This document shows positions 24,533 to 35,174 of a stretch of 64,000 nt of DNA, piece after piece. Source of the DNA: Neobacillus kokaensis. Its GTDB lineage: Bacteria; Bacillota; Bacilli; Bacillales; Cytobacillaceae. The notes beneath the pieces were generated by a model that saw only the letters and a program-made list of their open reading frames with translations, was not told where the DNA came from and did no database searches. The stretch's first letter is position 1, and each line of letters starts with the position of its first letter. Position numbers and translations under genes: made by a program. The DNA lies in contig NZ_BNDS01000006.1 of the NCBI RefSeq assembly GCF_014656545.1, positions 172,461 to 236,460 of the forward strand. Direction: 5' to 3'.

Positions 24533-25529
24533 GCGTAGATCTTTTTCAGAAAATGAAATGAAGGAAGCCGTAGATTCTATTTTAGGTGAAGAGGTTTCCG
24601 AATCAGAAATTGCAGCCTTTTTAATGGGGTTGAAATCAAAAGGCGAAACAGTAGATGAAATTGTAGGTATTGTTAAAGCTTTACAGGGGAATACGCTGAA
24701 ATTTAAAAGGAAGTTTCCGAATGTTCTTGATAATTGCGGCACAGGCGGCGATGGTTCCTCGAGCTTTAATGTTAGCACAACATCAGCTTTTGTTCTTGCG
24801 GGTGCAGGTATTCAAGTCGCTAAGCATGGAAATAGGAGTATCTCCAGTAAAACAGGAAGTGCCGATGTACTGGAATATTTAGGAGTGAATTTAAACTTAA
24901 GTCCCGAGGCAATTGAGGAAATAATTGATGAAATCGGAATTGCCTTTTTATTTGCCCCTCATGTACATCCAAAATTAAAAAAGGTGACAACGGTCAGAAG
25001 GGCGCTTAAAATTCCCACCATTTTTAACTTTATCGGTCCGCTGACGAATCCGGTCGAACTTGATTACCAGCTGCTTGGTGTATACCGACGTGATTTATTA
25101 ACCGTATTCGCAGAGGTACTTAAGCAGCTTGGAAGAAAGAGAGCGATAGTTATAAACGGGGCTGGTTATATGGATGAGGCCTCGTTACAAGGGGAAAACC
25201 ATCTTGCTATTTTAGAAAACGGAGTCATTACGTATAAAACATTTTCTCCTGAAGATGTTCGACTGCAGCAATATGATAACAGTGCAATTAAAGGCGGCGA
25301 TGCTAAAGAAAACGCCGAAATTTTAATGGATGTTTTAAGAGGGAAAAAAGGGGCATATCGTGACACAGTATTATTGAATGCCGGCATTGGTATATACACA
25401 GCGGCTAAAGTGGATTCGATTGAGGCTGGAATAAAAAAAGCAGAAGAAATTATTGATTCAGGAGCAGCTTATGAAAAATTAACTGCTTTAATTGAGAAAT
25501 CTAAAGGCATGCAAAGAGAGGCAATATAA
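24504..25529 (+). CDS. trpD: Anthranilate phosphoribosyltransferase
   Basis: Transfers phosphoribose from PRPP to anthranilate. The 341 residues carry DNCGTGGDGSSSFNVST, the phosphate-binding glycine loop of the family, and KHGNRSISS. The start lies 29 bases inside trpG, after AGAAGAG, so translation is probably coupled. Confidence 0.96.
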   Translation: MKSYLLQLAERRSFSENEMKEAVDSILGEEVSESEIAAFLMGLKSKGETVDEIVGIVKALQGNTLKFKRKFPNVLDNCGTGGDGSSSFNVSTTSAFVLAGAGIQVAKHGNRSISSKTGSADVLEYLGVNLNLSPEAIEEIIDEIGIAFLFAPHVHPKLKKVTTVRRALKIPTIFNFIGPLTNPVELDYQLLGVYRRDLLTVFAEVLKQLGRKRAIVINGAGYMDEASLQGENHLAILENGVITYKTFSPEDVRLQQYDNSAIKGGDAKENAEILMDVLRGKKGAYRDTVLLNAGIGIYTAAKVDSIEAGIKKAEEIIDSGAAYEKLTALIEKSKGMQREAI

Positions 25530-25530
25530 A

Positions 25531-26322
25531 ATGGGTACAATTTTAGATCAAATTATTGAACAAAAGAGGAAAGAGGTAAAACTCCTTCGAGAGAATAGAA
25601 ATGTAATTCCAGAACCCCATTTTAAAAAAAGGTCTTTAATTGAAAAACTAGAAAAAGCAGATGAAATTGCCATTATTGCTGAATTCAAAAGGGCTTCACC
25701 ATCTAAAGGTACCATTAATAATTCCGTGAAACCCGCTGAACAAGCTGCTATTTATGAAAAAAATGGAGCGAGTGCCATATCTGTCTTAACGGACCAAACT
25801 TTTTTCAAAGGATCTTTTTCCGATTTAATAGCGGTTCGGGAGGCTGTCGAGCTCCCGATACTTTGTAAAGATTTTATCATTGACCCTCTTCAAATTGATC
25901 AAGCAAGTGGCTGCGGGGCTGATTTGGTGCTTTTAATCGTTGCTGCGTTAAATGAAGAAGAACTGCAAGCTTTATATCAATATGCTAAAAACAATGGTTT
26001 AGAAGTTTTAATGGAGGTTCACAATCAAGCTGAGTTGGAAATAGCGCTTAGAACTGGTGCGAAACTAATAGGTGTTAATAACCGGGATTTAAAAACCTTT
26101 CATGTTTCATTAGAAGTAACTGAAAAATTAGCAGCGATGGTAAAAAGTTCTGGTGCTTTTTTAATTAGTGAAAGCGGCCTACACCATATACAGGATGTTG
26201 AACGGGTCAGGAATTCCGGGGCGAATGGAATTTTGGTCGGTGAAGCTTTTATGAAAAGTTCAAGCCTTGGGAAAACCCTTAATGAGTTCCAGCTGCCATT
26301 AGTTAAAGGTGCAAAACAATGA
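25531..26322 (+). CDS. trpC: Indole-3-glycerol phosphate synthase
   Basis: Closes the indole ring, giving indole-3-glycerol phosphate. It is a 263-residue TIM barrel with the expected EFKRASPSKG, CKDFIIDPLQI and GVNNRDLKTF motifs. ATG 25531, nine bases after GAGAGG and just after the trpD stop, is preferred to the long upstream ATG at 25492. Confidence 0.95.
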   Translation: MGTILDQIIEQKRKEVKLLRENRNVIPEPHFKKRSLIEKLEKADEIAIIAEFKRASPSKGTINNSVKPAEQAAIYEKNGASAISVLTDQTFFKGSFSDLIAVREAVELPILCKDFIIDPLQIDQASGCGADLVLLIVAALNEEELQALYQYAKNNGLEVLMEVHNQAELEIALRTGAKLIGVNNRDLKTFHVSLEVTEKLAAMVKSSGAFLISESGLHHIQDVERVRNSGANGILVGEAFMKSSSLGKTLNEFQLPLVKGAKQ

Positions 26323-26945
26323 AAGTAAAAATCTGTGGAATTACGGATGTGACAACTGGGATTCAAGCAGCCGAGTATGGAGCGGATGCCATTGGTTTTG
26401 TTTTTGCTGAAAGTAAACGAAAGGTCTCGGAGGAGAGAGCGAGAGAAATCGCCTCCCACATTCCTTCAGAAGTTTATAAGGTTGGAGTATTTGTCAATGA
26501 AACGCTTCCAGAGATTGAGAGAATCGCTTCAATTGTTGGTCTTACGCATATTCAATTGCACGGAGATGAGACGGCTGAATTTTGTCAATCACTTTCCTAT
26601 CCTGTAATAAAAGCTGTAAGTTTTCAAGGGAATGAACAGCTAGCAAGCATTGGGACCTATCCAGCAGATTATATTTTGCTGGATAGTCCTAAAGGAGAAT
26701 ACCGCGGCGGGAATGGTAAAGTGTTTGACTGGCATCAAGTTGATAAAAATCTGCTAAACAATAAAAAAGTCATTCTTGCCGGCGGGCTGCATGAAGAGAA
26801 TGTGGAAAGTGCCATTGAAATCATCAAGCCATTAATGATCGATGTTAGCTCTGGTGTAGAAACAAATGGAGTAAAAGATCTAAATAAAATTAAAGCATTC
26901 ATAGAGAAGGCAAAAGGAATCGCAATAGGAGGAGAAATTAAATGA
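26319..26945 (+). CDS. trpF: Phosphoribosylanthranilate isomerase
   Basis: Isomerises phosphoribosylanthranilate, between TrpD and TrpC. The 208-residue TIM barrel begins KVKICGIT, with the catalytic Cys in this segment, and ends with SSGVE near the phosphate site. It overlaps trpC by 4 bases and trpB by 4. Confidence 0.95.
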   Translation: MKVKICGITDVTTGIQAAEYGADAIGFVFAESKRKVSEERAREIASHIPSEVYKVGVFVNETLPEIERIASIVGLTHIQLHGDETAEFCQSLSYPVIKAVSFQGNEQLASIGTYPADYILLDSPKGEYRGGNGKVFDWHQVDKNLLNNKKVILAGGLHEENVESAIEIIKPLMIDVSSGVETNGVKDLNKIKAFIEKAKGIAIGGEIK

Positions 26946-28144
26946 CCGCTTATACACTCCCTAACGATACAGGCCACTTTGGCAAATTTGGAGGAAGATT
27001 TGTACCAGAAACACTAATGAAGGCCATAACAGAATTAACTGATGCATACGAAGCGGCGAAACTGGATCCGGAATTTACCTCGGAAATCGAGCGTCTTTCG
27101 AAAGAATATGTCGGCAGAGAAACGCCATTATATTTTGCTGAAAACCTGACGAAATACGCCGGCGGTGCCAATATTTATTTAAAGCGGGAAGATTTAAACC
27201 ATACTGGCGCCCATAAAATTAATAATGCGATTGGCCAGGCATTGCTGGCACTTCGTATGGGCAAGAGAAAAATTGTAGCAGAAACCGGTGCTGGGCAGCA
27301 TGGTGTTGCCACCGCAACTGTTTGTGCATTGCTAAATTTAGATTGCATCATTTTTATGGGGGAAGAAGACATCAAAAGACAGGCGCTAAATGTCTTTCGA
27401 ATGGAATTATTAGGGGCCAAAGTCGTTAGTGTTACCTCCGGAAGCGCGACCTTAAAAGATGCCGTAAATGAAGCTTTAAGATACTGGGTAGCGAATGTCG
27501 AAGATACTCATTATTTACTTGGTTCCGTATCTGGTCCGCACCCGTTCCCAATGATCGTCCGAGATTTTCAAAGTGTAATCGGCAAGGAAACAAAGGAACA
27601 ATTTTTAGAGAGAAACGAATCACTCCCAGATGCCGTCGTAGCATGTATAGGCGGCGGCAGCAATGCGATGGGGATGTTTTATCCTTTTATCGAGGAGGAA
27701 GAAGTTGAGCTTTATGGTGTGGAAGCTGCCGGCCAAGGAGTTGATACACCTTTTCATGCAGCGTCCTTAACAAAAGGAAAACCGGGAGTCCTTCACGGGG
27801 CATTAATGTTTGTATTGCAAAATGAGGATGGTCAGATACAAGAAGCACATTCAATTTCTGCAGGTCTTGATTATCCTGGAGTAGGTCCAGAACACAGCTA
27901 TTTAAAAGAAATCGAACGGGCTCATTATCATTCTATTACTGACAAAGAGGCGCTTGATGCGTTTCAGCTATTAACAAAGCTTGAAGGAATCATTCCCGCT
28001 CTTGAAAGTTCTCATGCAGTTGCATTTGCAGTTAAACTGGCAGCAGAGTTAGGACCTTCAAAGAATATTGTGGTATGCCTGTCAGGCCGGGGAGATAAGG
28101 ATGTTGATGCTGTAAGAGCAAGACTAAGAGGGGGAAATAACTGA
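26942..28144 (+). CDS. trpB: Tryptophan synthase beta chain
   Basis: Condenses indole and serine to tryptophan with PLP. The 400 residues contain HKINNAIGQ with the PLP lysine Lys92, ETGAGQHG and the phosphate-binding [16 protein letters not shown] precedes the ATG. The stop overlaps the trpA start (TGATG). Confidence 0.97.
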   Translation: MTAYTLPNDTGHFGKFGGRFVPETLMKAITELTDAYEAAKLDPEFTSEIERLSKEYVGRETPLYFAENLTKYAGGANIYLKREDLNHTGAHKINNAIGQALLALRMGKRKIVAETGAGQHGVATATVCALLNLDCIIFMGEEDIKRQALNVFRMELLGAKVVSVTSGSATLKDAVNEALRYWVANVEDTHYLLGSVSGPHPFPMIVRDFQSVIGKETKEQFLERNESLPDAVVACIGGGSNAMGMFYPFIEEEEVELYGVEAAGQGVDTPFHAASLTKGKPGVLHGALMFVLQNEDGQIQEAHSISAGLDYPGVGPEHSYLKEIERAHYHSITDKEALDAFQLLTKLEGIIPALESSHAVAFAVKLAAELGPSKNIVVCLSGRGDKDVDAVRARLRGGNN

Positions 28145-28929
28145 TGAACCGTATCGAAAAAACCTTTCAATTATTAAACAATAATGGTTCAAAGGCATTC
28201 GTACCATATATTATGGCAGGAGATGGCGGCTTAGACTCCTTAGTTGAAAGACTGCAGCTGCTTGAGAAATTCGGAGCCTCTGCGATTGAAGTGGGTGTTC
28301 CATTTTCTGATCCGGTGGCTGATGGGCCAACAATCCAGCAAGCGGGAATCAGGGCATTAAACAATGGTACGACACTTAAGGGAATAGTGGCTAAACTCGC
28401 TGAAGCAAGGGAGTCCATCAATATTCCAATTATTCTTATGACCTACCTTAATCCTATCTATGCATATGGTATAGCAAGCTTTGTACACGATATTCAAAAT
28501 GCTGGGGTTGATGGATGTATTATTCCGGATATGCCATTGGAAGAAGAGGATATCATTGCACCTAAGCTCGAAGCAGCAGGAATAGAATTAATTCGACTTG
28601 TAACACTGACAACGCCAATTGAGCGTATTAAACAGATTGCTACCAAAGGAAACGGATTTTTATATACCGTCACGGTTAAAGGAATAACTGGTGTAAGAAA
28701 TGAATTTGACGGTGATATACATGCTTATTTACAAGCGGTAAAAGAGGTTAGTCCAATCCCTGTATTAGCAGGCTTTGGGATTTCAAATCAAGAGCAAATG
28801 CTAGATCTTACAAAAAACTGTGATGGCGTTGTAGTCGGCAGCCGGATTGTAGATTTATTTGCAAAAAATAATTTGGCAGAAATGGAGCAGTTGATGTCCA
28901 TTTTTAAACAAAAATCCAATATAGTATAA
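28144..28929 (+). CDS. trpA: Tryptophan synthase alpha chain
   Basis: Cleaves indole-3-glycerol phosphate to indole, which is channelled to TrpB. A 261-residue TIM barrel with catalytic Glu49 and Asp60 in IEVGVPFSDPVADGP. It is the last gene of the operon and shares one base with trpB. Confidence 0.96.
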   Translation: MNRIEKTFQLLNNNGSKAFVPYIMAGDGGLDSLVERLQLLEKFGASAIEVGVPFSDPVADGPTIQQAGIRALNNGTTLKGIVAKLAEARESINIPIILMTYLNPIYAYGIASFVHDIQNAGVDGCIIPDMPLEEEDIIAPKLEAAGIELIRLVTLTTPIERIKQIATKGNGFLYTVTVKGITGVRNEFDGDIHAYLQAVKEVSPIPVLAGFGISNQEQMLDLTKNCDGVVVGSRIVDLFAKNNLAEMEQLMSIFKQKSNIV

Positions 28930-28938
28930 TGTATAGTA

Positions 28939-28970
28939 GTCTGTTCCTTTAAAGGGGCAGACCTATTTTT
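28939..28970 (+). terminator. Terminator of the trp operon
   Basis: GTCTGTTCCTTT and AAAGGGGCAGAC pair over up to 12 bases with G-T pairs, followed by ATTTTT. A second small hairpin, AAACTTCC/GGAAGTTT at 29075-29095, lies just before mnmH. Confidence 0.7.
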
Positions 28971-29136
28971 ATGAAACCAAATCAAGGATGGAAATCTCGT
29001 CTTCTTGATAGCTTCCTGAAACTCCTATATAATTATATATATATTCTTAGAAAACTTTTTCTGCAAACCATTTTAAACTTCCGGATAGGAAGTTTTGTTT
29101 GTTTTGAACTGAAAAAATAGTAGGAGCGTTTTTTTT

Positions 29137-30198
29137 ATGAAAGATATTACAGTTGAAGAACTTTTTAACCTTAAGGACCCAATGATTATTGATATACGCT
29201 CACCAATTGAGTTTAAAGATGGAGCGATACCAGGAGCAATAAATATCCCCTTATTTTCAAATGAGGAACGCCAAGAGGTAGGGACCATCTATAAGCATGA
29301 AGGACAGGCTGCAGCCAAATGGCGTGCAATGGAGCTTGTGTCACCGAAAATCCCCAGCATGCTGCAAAAAATTAAATCCTATAGTGAAAACCGGGAGGTA
29401 GTGATCCATTGTTGGCGAGGCGGGATGCGCAGTAAATCTGTAGTGACCTTTTTAGAATTTGCCGGCATATATGCTTGGCGCTTGGTCGGCGGATATAAAG
29501 CTTATCGTCACTATATATTGGAAATGATTCCAACAATGATTCCTGATAAAGCAGTTGTTTTACACGGACTGACGGGTGTGGGAAAAACTGAAGTATTAAA
29601 GATTCTAAAGAGAAGAGGTTTCCCAATTTTAGATTTAGAGGAAATGGCCGGACACAGGGGATCCATCTTTGGAACGGTTGGTCTTGGTGAAGGGAACAAT
29701 CAAAAAACATTTGATTCGCTTTTATTTAAAGGGCTTCAAGAAATTCAGGATGCTGATTATTTTCTTGTTGAAGCTGAAAGCAAACGAATTGGCAAAGCTG
29801 TTCAGCCGGAAAAATTAATGGATGTAAAATTCAAAGGAGTTAATCTATATATTCAAACACCGCTTAAACAAAGGGTAAAGCATTTAGTATCTGAATATGT
29901 TCTTCCATACGAGCAGGAACCATGGTATCATGAAAAAATTTCTATTAGTATGGAACGGGTTTTAAAACGGATAAAGGATACCGATATTAAAAATCAGCTG
30001 TTAGAGGCACTCAAAGAACGGAATTATCAAGCGATGATTCCAATATTACTTGAATATTATTATGACCCTAGGTATGACCACGCAAGATTAGAATATGAAA
30101 AGGAATTTATTGATATTTTGGCCGAGCATTTTAACGATGCCGCTGATCAAATAACAGCTATATTAGAAGAGCTTTCTTTTCAGCCAGTTTTGGTGTGA
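29137..30198 (+). CDS. mnmH: tRNA 2-selenouridine synthase MnmH
   Basis: Modifies the wobble 2-thiouridine of tRNAs for Lys, Glu and Gln, geranylating it and exchanging sulfur for selenium with selenophosphate. The N-terminal rhodanese domain has Cys92 in HCWRGGMRS; the P-loop GLTGVGKT lies at 144-151. The 353 residues fit. AGGAGCG precedes the ATG. No selD is in the window, but the selenocysteine codon in fdhF argues that the organism makes selenophosphate. It has its own terminator. Confidence 0.9.
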   Translation: MKDITVEELFNLKDPMIIDIRSPIEFKDGAIPGAINIPLFSNEERQEVGTIYKHEGQAAAKWRAMELVSPKIPSMLQKIKSYSENREVVIHCWRGGMRSKSVVTFLEFAGIYAWRLVGGYKAYRHYILEMIPTMIPDKAVVLHGLTGVGKTEVLKILKRRGFPILDLEEMAGHRGSIFGTVGLGEGNNQKTFDSLLFKGLQEIQDADYFLVEAESKRIGKAVQPEKLMDVKFKGVNLYIQTPLKQRVKHLVSEYVLPYEQEPWYHEKISISMERVLKRIKDTDIKNQLLEALKERNYQAMIPILLEYYYDPRYDHARLEYEKEFIDILAEHFNDAADQITAILEELSFQPVLV

Positions 30199-30212
30199 GG
30201 AAAAAGGGTATT

Positions 30213-30243
30213 ACACATCTAGAGAATAGATGTGTTTTTTTTA
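30213..30243 (+). terminator. Terminator of mnmH
   Basis: ACACATCTA and TAGATGTGT form a perfect 9-bp stem with a GAGAA loop, then a run of T. Confidence 0.88.
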
Positions 30244-30395
30244 TTTTGGAAAATTTTTTGTGACCATTTAAGACACACTAATCAAGAAACACATCATAGA
30301 AATATATTGACTTATGTCAATTTGTGATTTCTATTTTTATGACATGATAAGGAAAAAGAATTGTTTAGTGGTACATACCGGGATAAGGGGGATTG

Positions 30396-33245
30396 ATGAT
30401 GACTAGTCGAAATCAAAATAACAAACATATCCTAAACGATTTTCTTGGTCCCAACCTAGGCTATTTAATTGACCAATTTGAAAAATATAAACAAGATCCT
30501 CTTTCAGTGGAGGAAGAAATGCGATCTATGTTTGCAGAAATGGATGAAGCTGACCTATATGAACTCGAACCGTCCATTACAGGTGAATTAAATATTCAAA
30601 CGGTTGAGAATGAAAAAATGTACGCTGCCATAAAACTAGCTGATCAAATTAGGACTTATGGACATTTAGCTGCTGATATTTATCCATTAGGAAACCATCA
30701 GCCGGACAAGACCCATATAGATCTTGAAAGTTATGGATTATCTGAAAATGATTTGCAGGCATTGCCAGCTGGAATAATTTCTAAAAATCCGATGCTAGTA
30801 AATAAATCTGCCTATGAAGCAGTGGAGTATTTAAAACAAGTTTATACAAAAAAAATTACTTACGAATTTGATCATATTCATGATAGTAAAGAGAGGAATT
30901 GGTTGGTTGAAAGAATAGAAAATAATAATAACCAATTTTATTTCACCAAAGAAAAAAAGCTGAAATTATTAAATAGGCTAATTGAAGTGGAAGAATTTGA
31001 GAAATACCTCCACAAAACGTTTGTAGGGCAAAAACGTTTTTCTATTGAAGGGCTCGATATAATGGTGCCGTTAATTGATGAAATTATTGCCAAAGCGGTG
31101 GATGGCGGAGCTGACACAATTAATATTGGGATGGCACATCGAGGGAGGTTAAATGTTCTTGCCCATGTTCTAGGAAAACCTTATGAAATGATCTTTGCTG
31201 AATTTCAGCATGCCCCAAATAAGGAGCTAGTTCCTTCCGAAGGGTCGATTGGAATCAATTTTGGCTGGACAGGGGATGTCAAATATCACCTTGGTTTGAA
31301 CCGCGAGCTCAAAGGTATAAATGAAAAGACGGTCAAGATTACCCTTGCCAATAATCCAAGTCATTTAGAATATGTAGGTGCTGTGGTTGAAGGATACACT
31401 CGTGCTGCTCAGGACCAAAGAAATCAAGCTGGTTATCCAAGTGAGGCTTTCGAGTCGGCCCTTGCCATATTAATCCATGGCGATGCGGCCTTTCCGGGTG
31501 AAGGGATTGTCGCTGAAACGTTAAATTTAAGCCGTTTACGCGGGTACCGGACAGGCGGAACTATCCACATAATAGCAAATAATATGATAGGTTTTACCAC
31601 TGAATCATATGATTCCCGTTCGACCCGCTATTCCAGTGACTTAGCGAAAGGATTTGAAATTCCTATCATTCATGTAAATGCTGATGACCCTGAAAGCTGT
31701 ATACAAGCAGCATTAATCGCTGCAGAATACCGGACGGTCTTTCAAAAGGATATCCTAATTGATTTAATTGGGTATCGCCGGTTTGGCCATAACGAGATGG
31801 ATGAACCTATGGCTACGAACCCTAAGATGTATCTGCTTGTGCATAAACATCCAACTGTCAAAGATCTTTATAAAGATAAGTTGTTGACAGAAGGTATTGC
31901 CAATGAACAAGAAATTGGCGAATTAGAAAAGGTTATTTTTCAAAAGCTGCAAGATGCAAAGCAGAAGGTTTCGGTGAATAAAGATGAAGAATTCCTCCTT
32001 CCAGACCCGCCTGACTTTGATAGAATCACGATGAAGCTTGAGACGGGCGTATCGATGGATACATTAAAAAGGATGAATGAAGAGTTACTTCAATGGCCGG
32101 AAAAATTTCATGTATTTAACAAGCTTGAAAAAATTTTAAAAAGACGAACAACTGCATTTGACGAAAACGGTAAGGTCGATTGGGCACTAGCAGAAACCTT
32201 GGCGTTTGCTACAATCTTAGCAGATGGTACACCGATTCGCTTTACAGGGCAAGACACAGAGCGCGGAACCTTCGCACACCGAAATCTTGTATTGCATGAT
32301 GAACAAACAGGTGAAACCTTCCTGCCCCTGCACAATTTATCATCAGTAACAGCATCATTCGCAATTTATAATAGTCCTTTAACCGAGGCGGCTGTTGTTG
32401 GTTTTGAGTATGGCTATAATGTGTTTTCACCAGAGACATTAGTGATATGGGAAGCGCAGTTTGGAGATTTTGCAAATGCTGCACAGGTCATGTTTGATCA
32501 GTTTATTGCTGCAGGCAGAGCCAAATGGGGGCAAAAATCAGGGCTCGTCATGCTGCTTCCTCATGGGTATGAGGGACAGGGACCAGAACATTCTAGTGCA
32601 AGGCCGGAGCGCTTTTTACAAAACGCTGCTGAAAAGAACTGGACCGTTGCAAATGTAACAAGTGCCGCTCAGTATTTCCATTTGTTACGGCGTCAAGCGG
32701 CACAATTGACAAGGGACGAGGTAAAGCCGCTCGTTCTCATGTCCCCAAAAAGCTTGTTGCGAAATCCCCTTGTCGCTTCGTATGGTTCTGAACTTAGTAA
32801 CGGCACCTTTGAACCGGTGTTAGAGCAATTTTCATTTTCAAGAAATGATACACAAGTTGAACGACTTGTCCTATGTACGGGGAAAATTGCCATTGACATT
32901 GCAGAAGAGGTAAAAGGGGGAGAGGGTTTTGAGTGGCTACAGGTTATGAGGCTCGAGGAGATTTATCCATTTCCTACTGAGAAGTTAAAACAACTTTTTG
33001 CGAAGTATCCTAATACGAAAGAGGTTTACTGGCTTCAAGAGGAACCAAAAAACATGGGGGCATGGACATTTGTGGAACCACGGATTAATGAGCTTACTTT
33101 AAATGATATTAAAGTACAATATATCGGTCGCCGCCGGCGTTCGAGTCCATCCGAAGGAGAGCCGACTGTTCATAAAGTAATTCAATCAAAAATATTATCC
33201 GCTGCATTATCTAGAAGTGATGAAGGAGGTAATAGAAATGGCTGA
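30396..33245 (+). CDS. sucA: 2-oxoglutarate dehydrogenase E1
   Basis: The ThDP-dependent decarboxylase of the 2-oxoglutarate dehydrogenase complex in the citric acid cycle (odhA in B. subtilis). About 949 residues; [11 protein letters not shown] is the conserved active-site segment, GDAAFPGEG and NNMIGFTT form the ThDP site. AAGGGG at 30385-30390 serves ATG 30396 or 30399. The stop overlaps the sucB start by 8 bases, giving coupled translation. Confidence 0.96.
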   Translation: MMTSRNQNNKHILNDFLGPNLGYLIDQFEKYKQDPLSVEEEMRSMFAEMDEADLYELEPSITGELNIQTVENEKMYAAIKLADQIRTYGHLAADIYPLGNHQPDKTHIDLESYGLSENDLQALPAGIISKNPMLVNKSAYEAVEYLKQVYTKKITYEFDHIHDSKERNWLVERIENNNNQFYFTKEKKLKLLNRLIEVEEFEKYLHKTFVGQKRFSIEGLDIMVPLIDEIIAKAVDGGADTINIGMAHRGRLNVLAHVLGKPYEMIFAEFQHAPNKELVPSEGSIGINFGWTGDVKYHLGLNRELKGINEKTVKITLANNPSHLEYVGAVVEGYTRAAQDQRNQAGYPSEAFESALAILIHGDAAFPGEGIVAETLNLSRLRGYRTGGTIHIIANNMIGFTTESYDSRSTRYSSDLAKGFEIPIIHVNADDPESCIQAALIAAEYRTVFQKDILIDLIGYRRFGHNEMDEPMATNPKMYLLVHKHPTVKDLYKDKLLTEGIANEQEIGELEKVIFQKLQDAKQKVSVNKDEEFLLPDPPDFDRITMKLETGVSMDTLKRMNEELLQWPEKFHVFNKLEKILKRRTTAFDENGKVDWALAETLAFATILADGTPIRFTGQDTERGTFAHRNLVLHDEQTGETFLPLHNLSSVTASFAIYNSPLTEAAVVGFEYGYNVFSPETLVIWEAQFGDFANAAQVMFDQFIAAGRAKWGQKSGLVMLLPHGYEGQGPEHSSARPERFLQNAAEKNWTVANVTSAAQYFHLLRRQAAQLTRDEVKPLVLMSPKSLLRNPLVASYGSELSNGTFEPVLEQFSFSRNDTQVERLVLCTGKIAIDIAEEVKGGEGFEWLQVMRLEEIYPFPTEKLKQLFAKYPNTKEVYWLQEEPKNMGAWTFVEPRINELTLNDIKVQYIGRRRRSSPSEGEPTVHKVIQSKILSAALSRSDEGGNRNG

Positions 33246-34509
33246 AATAAAAGTACCTGAATTAGCTGAGTCGATTACCGAAGGGACGATCGCTAAATGG
33301 CTGAAAAATGTTGGTGAGTATGTAGAAAAAGGGGATTATTTACTTGAACTAGAGACGGATAAGGTTAATATTGAGGTTATTTCTGATTATTCTGGAACAC
33401 TAACAGAACAGAAATTCAGTGAAGGAGATACAGTTAAAGTTGGTGAGACCATAGCAACTGTGAGTGAAGGGGGAGCAGGAACACCTTCTGCAGCGGAAAG
33501 TAAACCACAAGAAACACAGGTTGAAACGGTAAAACCAGAAATTTCAGCTGCAAATAAGAATGAACCTGCGGATGAAAAGCAAGTAGAACATGGGAAAGAT
33601 CTGACCCAACGCCCAATAGCATCACCTGCAGCACGAAAATTGGCCAGGGAGAAAGGAATTAATTTGCAAGAGGTGCCAACTCCTGATCCATTAGGAAGGG
33701 TTCGGAAACAGGATGTATCCTCATTTGATTCAAATGTTTCGCGCAAACCAGCATCAACTCCGAAAATGGTGCCAACAGGAGGACAGGGGAATGTAGAGGA
33801 CACTTCAAAACCAATCGTCTATGAAAGAATGTCCCGAAGACGACAGACGATTGCCAAGCGGTTGTTGGAAGTAAAGCAGACAACTGCTATGTTAACAACC
33901 TTTAATGAAATAGATATGACTGCTATAATGGACTTAAGAAAACGTCGTAAAGATAAATTTTATGAGGAGCATGATGTGAAGCTTGGATTTATGTCGTTCT
34001 TTACAAAAGCTGTCGTAGCAGCGTTAAAGAAGTTCCCATTATTAAATGCGGAAATTCAAGGCGATCAGCTGTTGCTTAAAAAATTTTATGATATTGGCGT
34101 TGCGGTTTCAACGGATGAAGGACTAGTAGTTCCTGTTGTCAGGGATGCCGACCGCAAGTCATTTGCTGAAATCGAAGGCGATATTATGCAGCTTGCCGAA
34201 AAAGCTAGATCCAACAAGTTGTCATTAAAGGATTTACAAGGCGGAACATTTACCATTACAAATGGCGGAGTTTTCGGCAGCTTGCTGTCAACGCCGATTT
34301 TAAATGGTCCACAGGTTGGTATACTAGGCATGCATACCATTCAGCTTCGGCCGGTAGCGATTGATAAAGAAAAAACAGAAAACCGTCCAATGATGTATCT
34401 AGCACTTTCTTATGATCATCGAATTGTGGACGGTAAAGAAGCTGTTAGTTTCTTAGTAATGATTAAGAAATTATTAGAAGATCCAGAAAAGCTGCTGCTT
34501 GAAGGATAA
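33238..34509 (+). CDS. sucB: Dihydrolipoyl succinyltransferase E2
   Basis: The core acyltransferase of the same complex (odhB). About 423 residues: an N-terminal lipoyl domain with the lipoylated Lys in ETDKVNIEV (near residue 42), a Pro/Ala/Glu-rich linker, a peripheral-subunit-binding domain ([16 protein letters not shown]) and the catalytic domain ending in DHRIVDG with the active-site His. ATG 33238 is preferred, as AAGGAGGT lies seven bases before it. Confidence 0.96.
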   Translation: MAEIKVPELAESITEGTIAKWLKNVGEYVEKGDYLLELETDKVNIEVISDYSGTLTEQKFSEGDTVKVGETIATVSEGGAGTPSAAESKPQETQVETVKPEISAANKNEPADEKQVEHGKDLTQRPIASPAARKLAREKGINLQEVPTPDPLGRVRKQDVSSFDSNVSRKPASTPKMVPTGGQGNVEDTSKPIVYERMSRRRQTIAKRLLEVKQTTAMLTTFNEIDMTAIMDLRKRRKDKFYEEHDVKLGFMSFFTKAVVAALKKFPLLNAEIQGDQLLLKKFYDIGVAVSTDEGLVVPVVRDADRKSFAEIEGDIMQLAEKARSNKLSLKDLQGGTFTITNGGVFGSLLSTPILNGPQVGILGMHTIQLRPVAIDKEKTENRPMMYLALSYDHRIVDGKEAVSFLVMIKKLLEDPEKLLLEG

Positions 34510-34516
34510 AATAATA

Positions 34517-34553
34517 AAAACCGCTGAACTTTATAATTTCAGCGGTTTTTTTT
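34517..34553 (+). terminator. Terminator of sucAB
   Basis: AAAACCGCTGAA and TTCAGCGGTTTT form a 12-bp stem with a 9-base loop, followed by T. Confidence 0.9.
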
Positions 34554-34555
34554 GT

Positions 34556-34690
34556 TTAACGATTTTTAATTGGTTTTAATCCTCTTCGTTCAATTTCCTG
34601 TTTTAAAATTTTTATCCATTCCTTTTCCTTTCCAGACTTTAATGCATCCCGATACGAAACAACCAACTGCTCGTTACTCATAATTTTCAA
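34556..34690 (-). CDS. sda: Sda-like sporulation histidine-kinase inhibitor
   Basis: A 44-residue protein starting at TTG 34690, with GGAGGG ten bases upstream; the in-frame ATG 34681 has no such site. MKIMSNEQLVVSYRDAL and EWIKILKQEIERRGL line up without gaps with the two helices of Sda of B. subtilis (MRKLSDELLIESYFKA... and EIKRRSL, from memory), which binds KinA and blocks sporulation when DNA is damaged. It ends close to the sucB terminator and may be a paralogue rather than the main sda. Confidence 0.65.
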   Translation of the reverse strand: MKIMSNEQLVVSYRDALKSGKEKEWIKILKQEIERRGLKPIKNR

Positions 34691-34911
34691 TGTGTGAATG
34701 CCCTCCTCGGAAAATGGATTGAATATTCAGTTTTTATTATTGTAATGTTTATTTCCCGTTTTGAGAACCCCTAAAACATCCTTTTCACAAATTTGTCAGT
34801 TTTTTTCTAACATCTTAGATTTTAATAAAACCTCCAATGAAGTTTACTCAATTGTTGCACTATAATAGTCCTTTTTATTATACTTATATCGGTACAAAGA
34901 ATTAAAGGACG

Positions 34912-35124
34912 GTGGCAGCATTGATTCATTTAACTTGGCGTGATCGGGAGACGATAAAAAAGGTAAAATGTATTCATACGGATGCAAAAAAATATATTGT
35001 CGACCAAGTTCTTACCGTGGGAAATGTTTATGATGTAAAAAATGAAACGGAAGAATTTTATTACATTATTGATAATTCCGGAAAAGTAGGCGGTTTCTAC
35101 AAGGAATATTTTCAGGATGTATAA
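34912..35124 (+). CDS. DUF6501-like small protein
   Basis: A protein of 67-70 residues (IHLTWRDRETIKKVKC...NETEEFYYIIDNSGKVGGFYKEYF), a short beta-rich conserved Bacillus hypothetical that I recall as DUF6501. The start may be GTG 34912 or TTG 34921; the latter begins at the conserved Ile-His-Leu-Thr-Trp. No function is known. It has its own terminator. Confidence 0.7.
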   Translation: MAALIHLTWRDRETIKKVKCIHTDAKKYIVDQVLTVGNVYDVKNETEEFYYIIDNSGKVGGFYKEYFQDV

Positions 35125-35127
35125 AAT

Positions 35128-35163
35128 AAAAATGCCCGGCTAATGAATGCCGGGCATTTTTTC
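35128..35163. terminator. Terminator between DUF6501 gene and yhcN
   Basis: AAAATGCCCGGC and GCCGGGCATTTT form a 12-bp stem with an 8-base loop between converging genes, with T and A runs on the two sides. Confidence 0.9.
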
Positions 35164-35174
35164 TAATTTAACAA

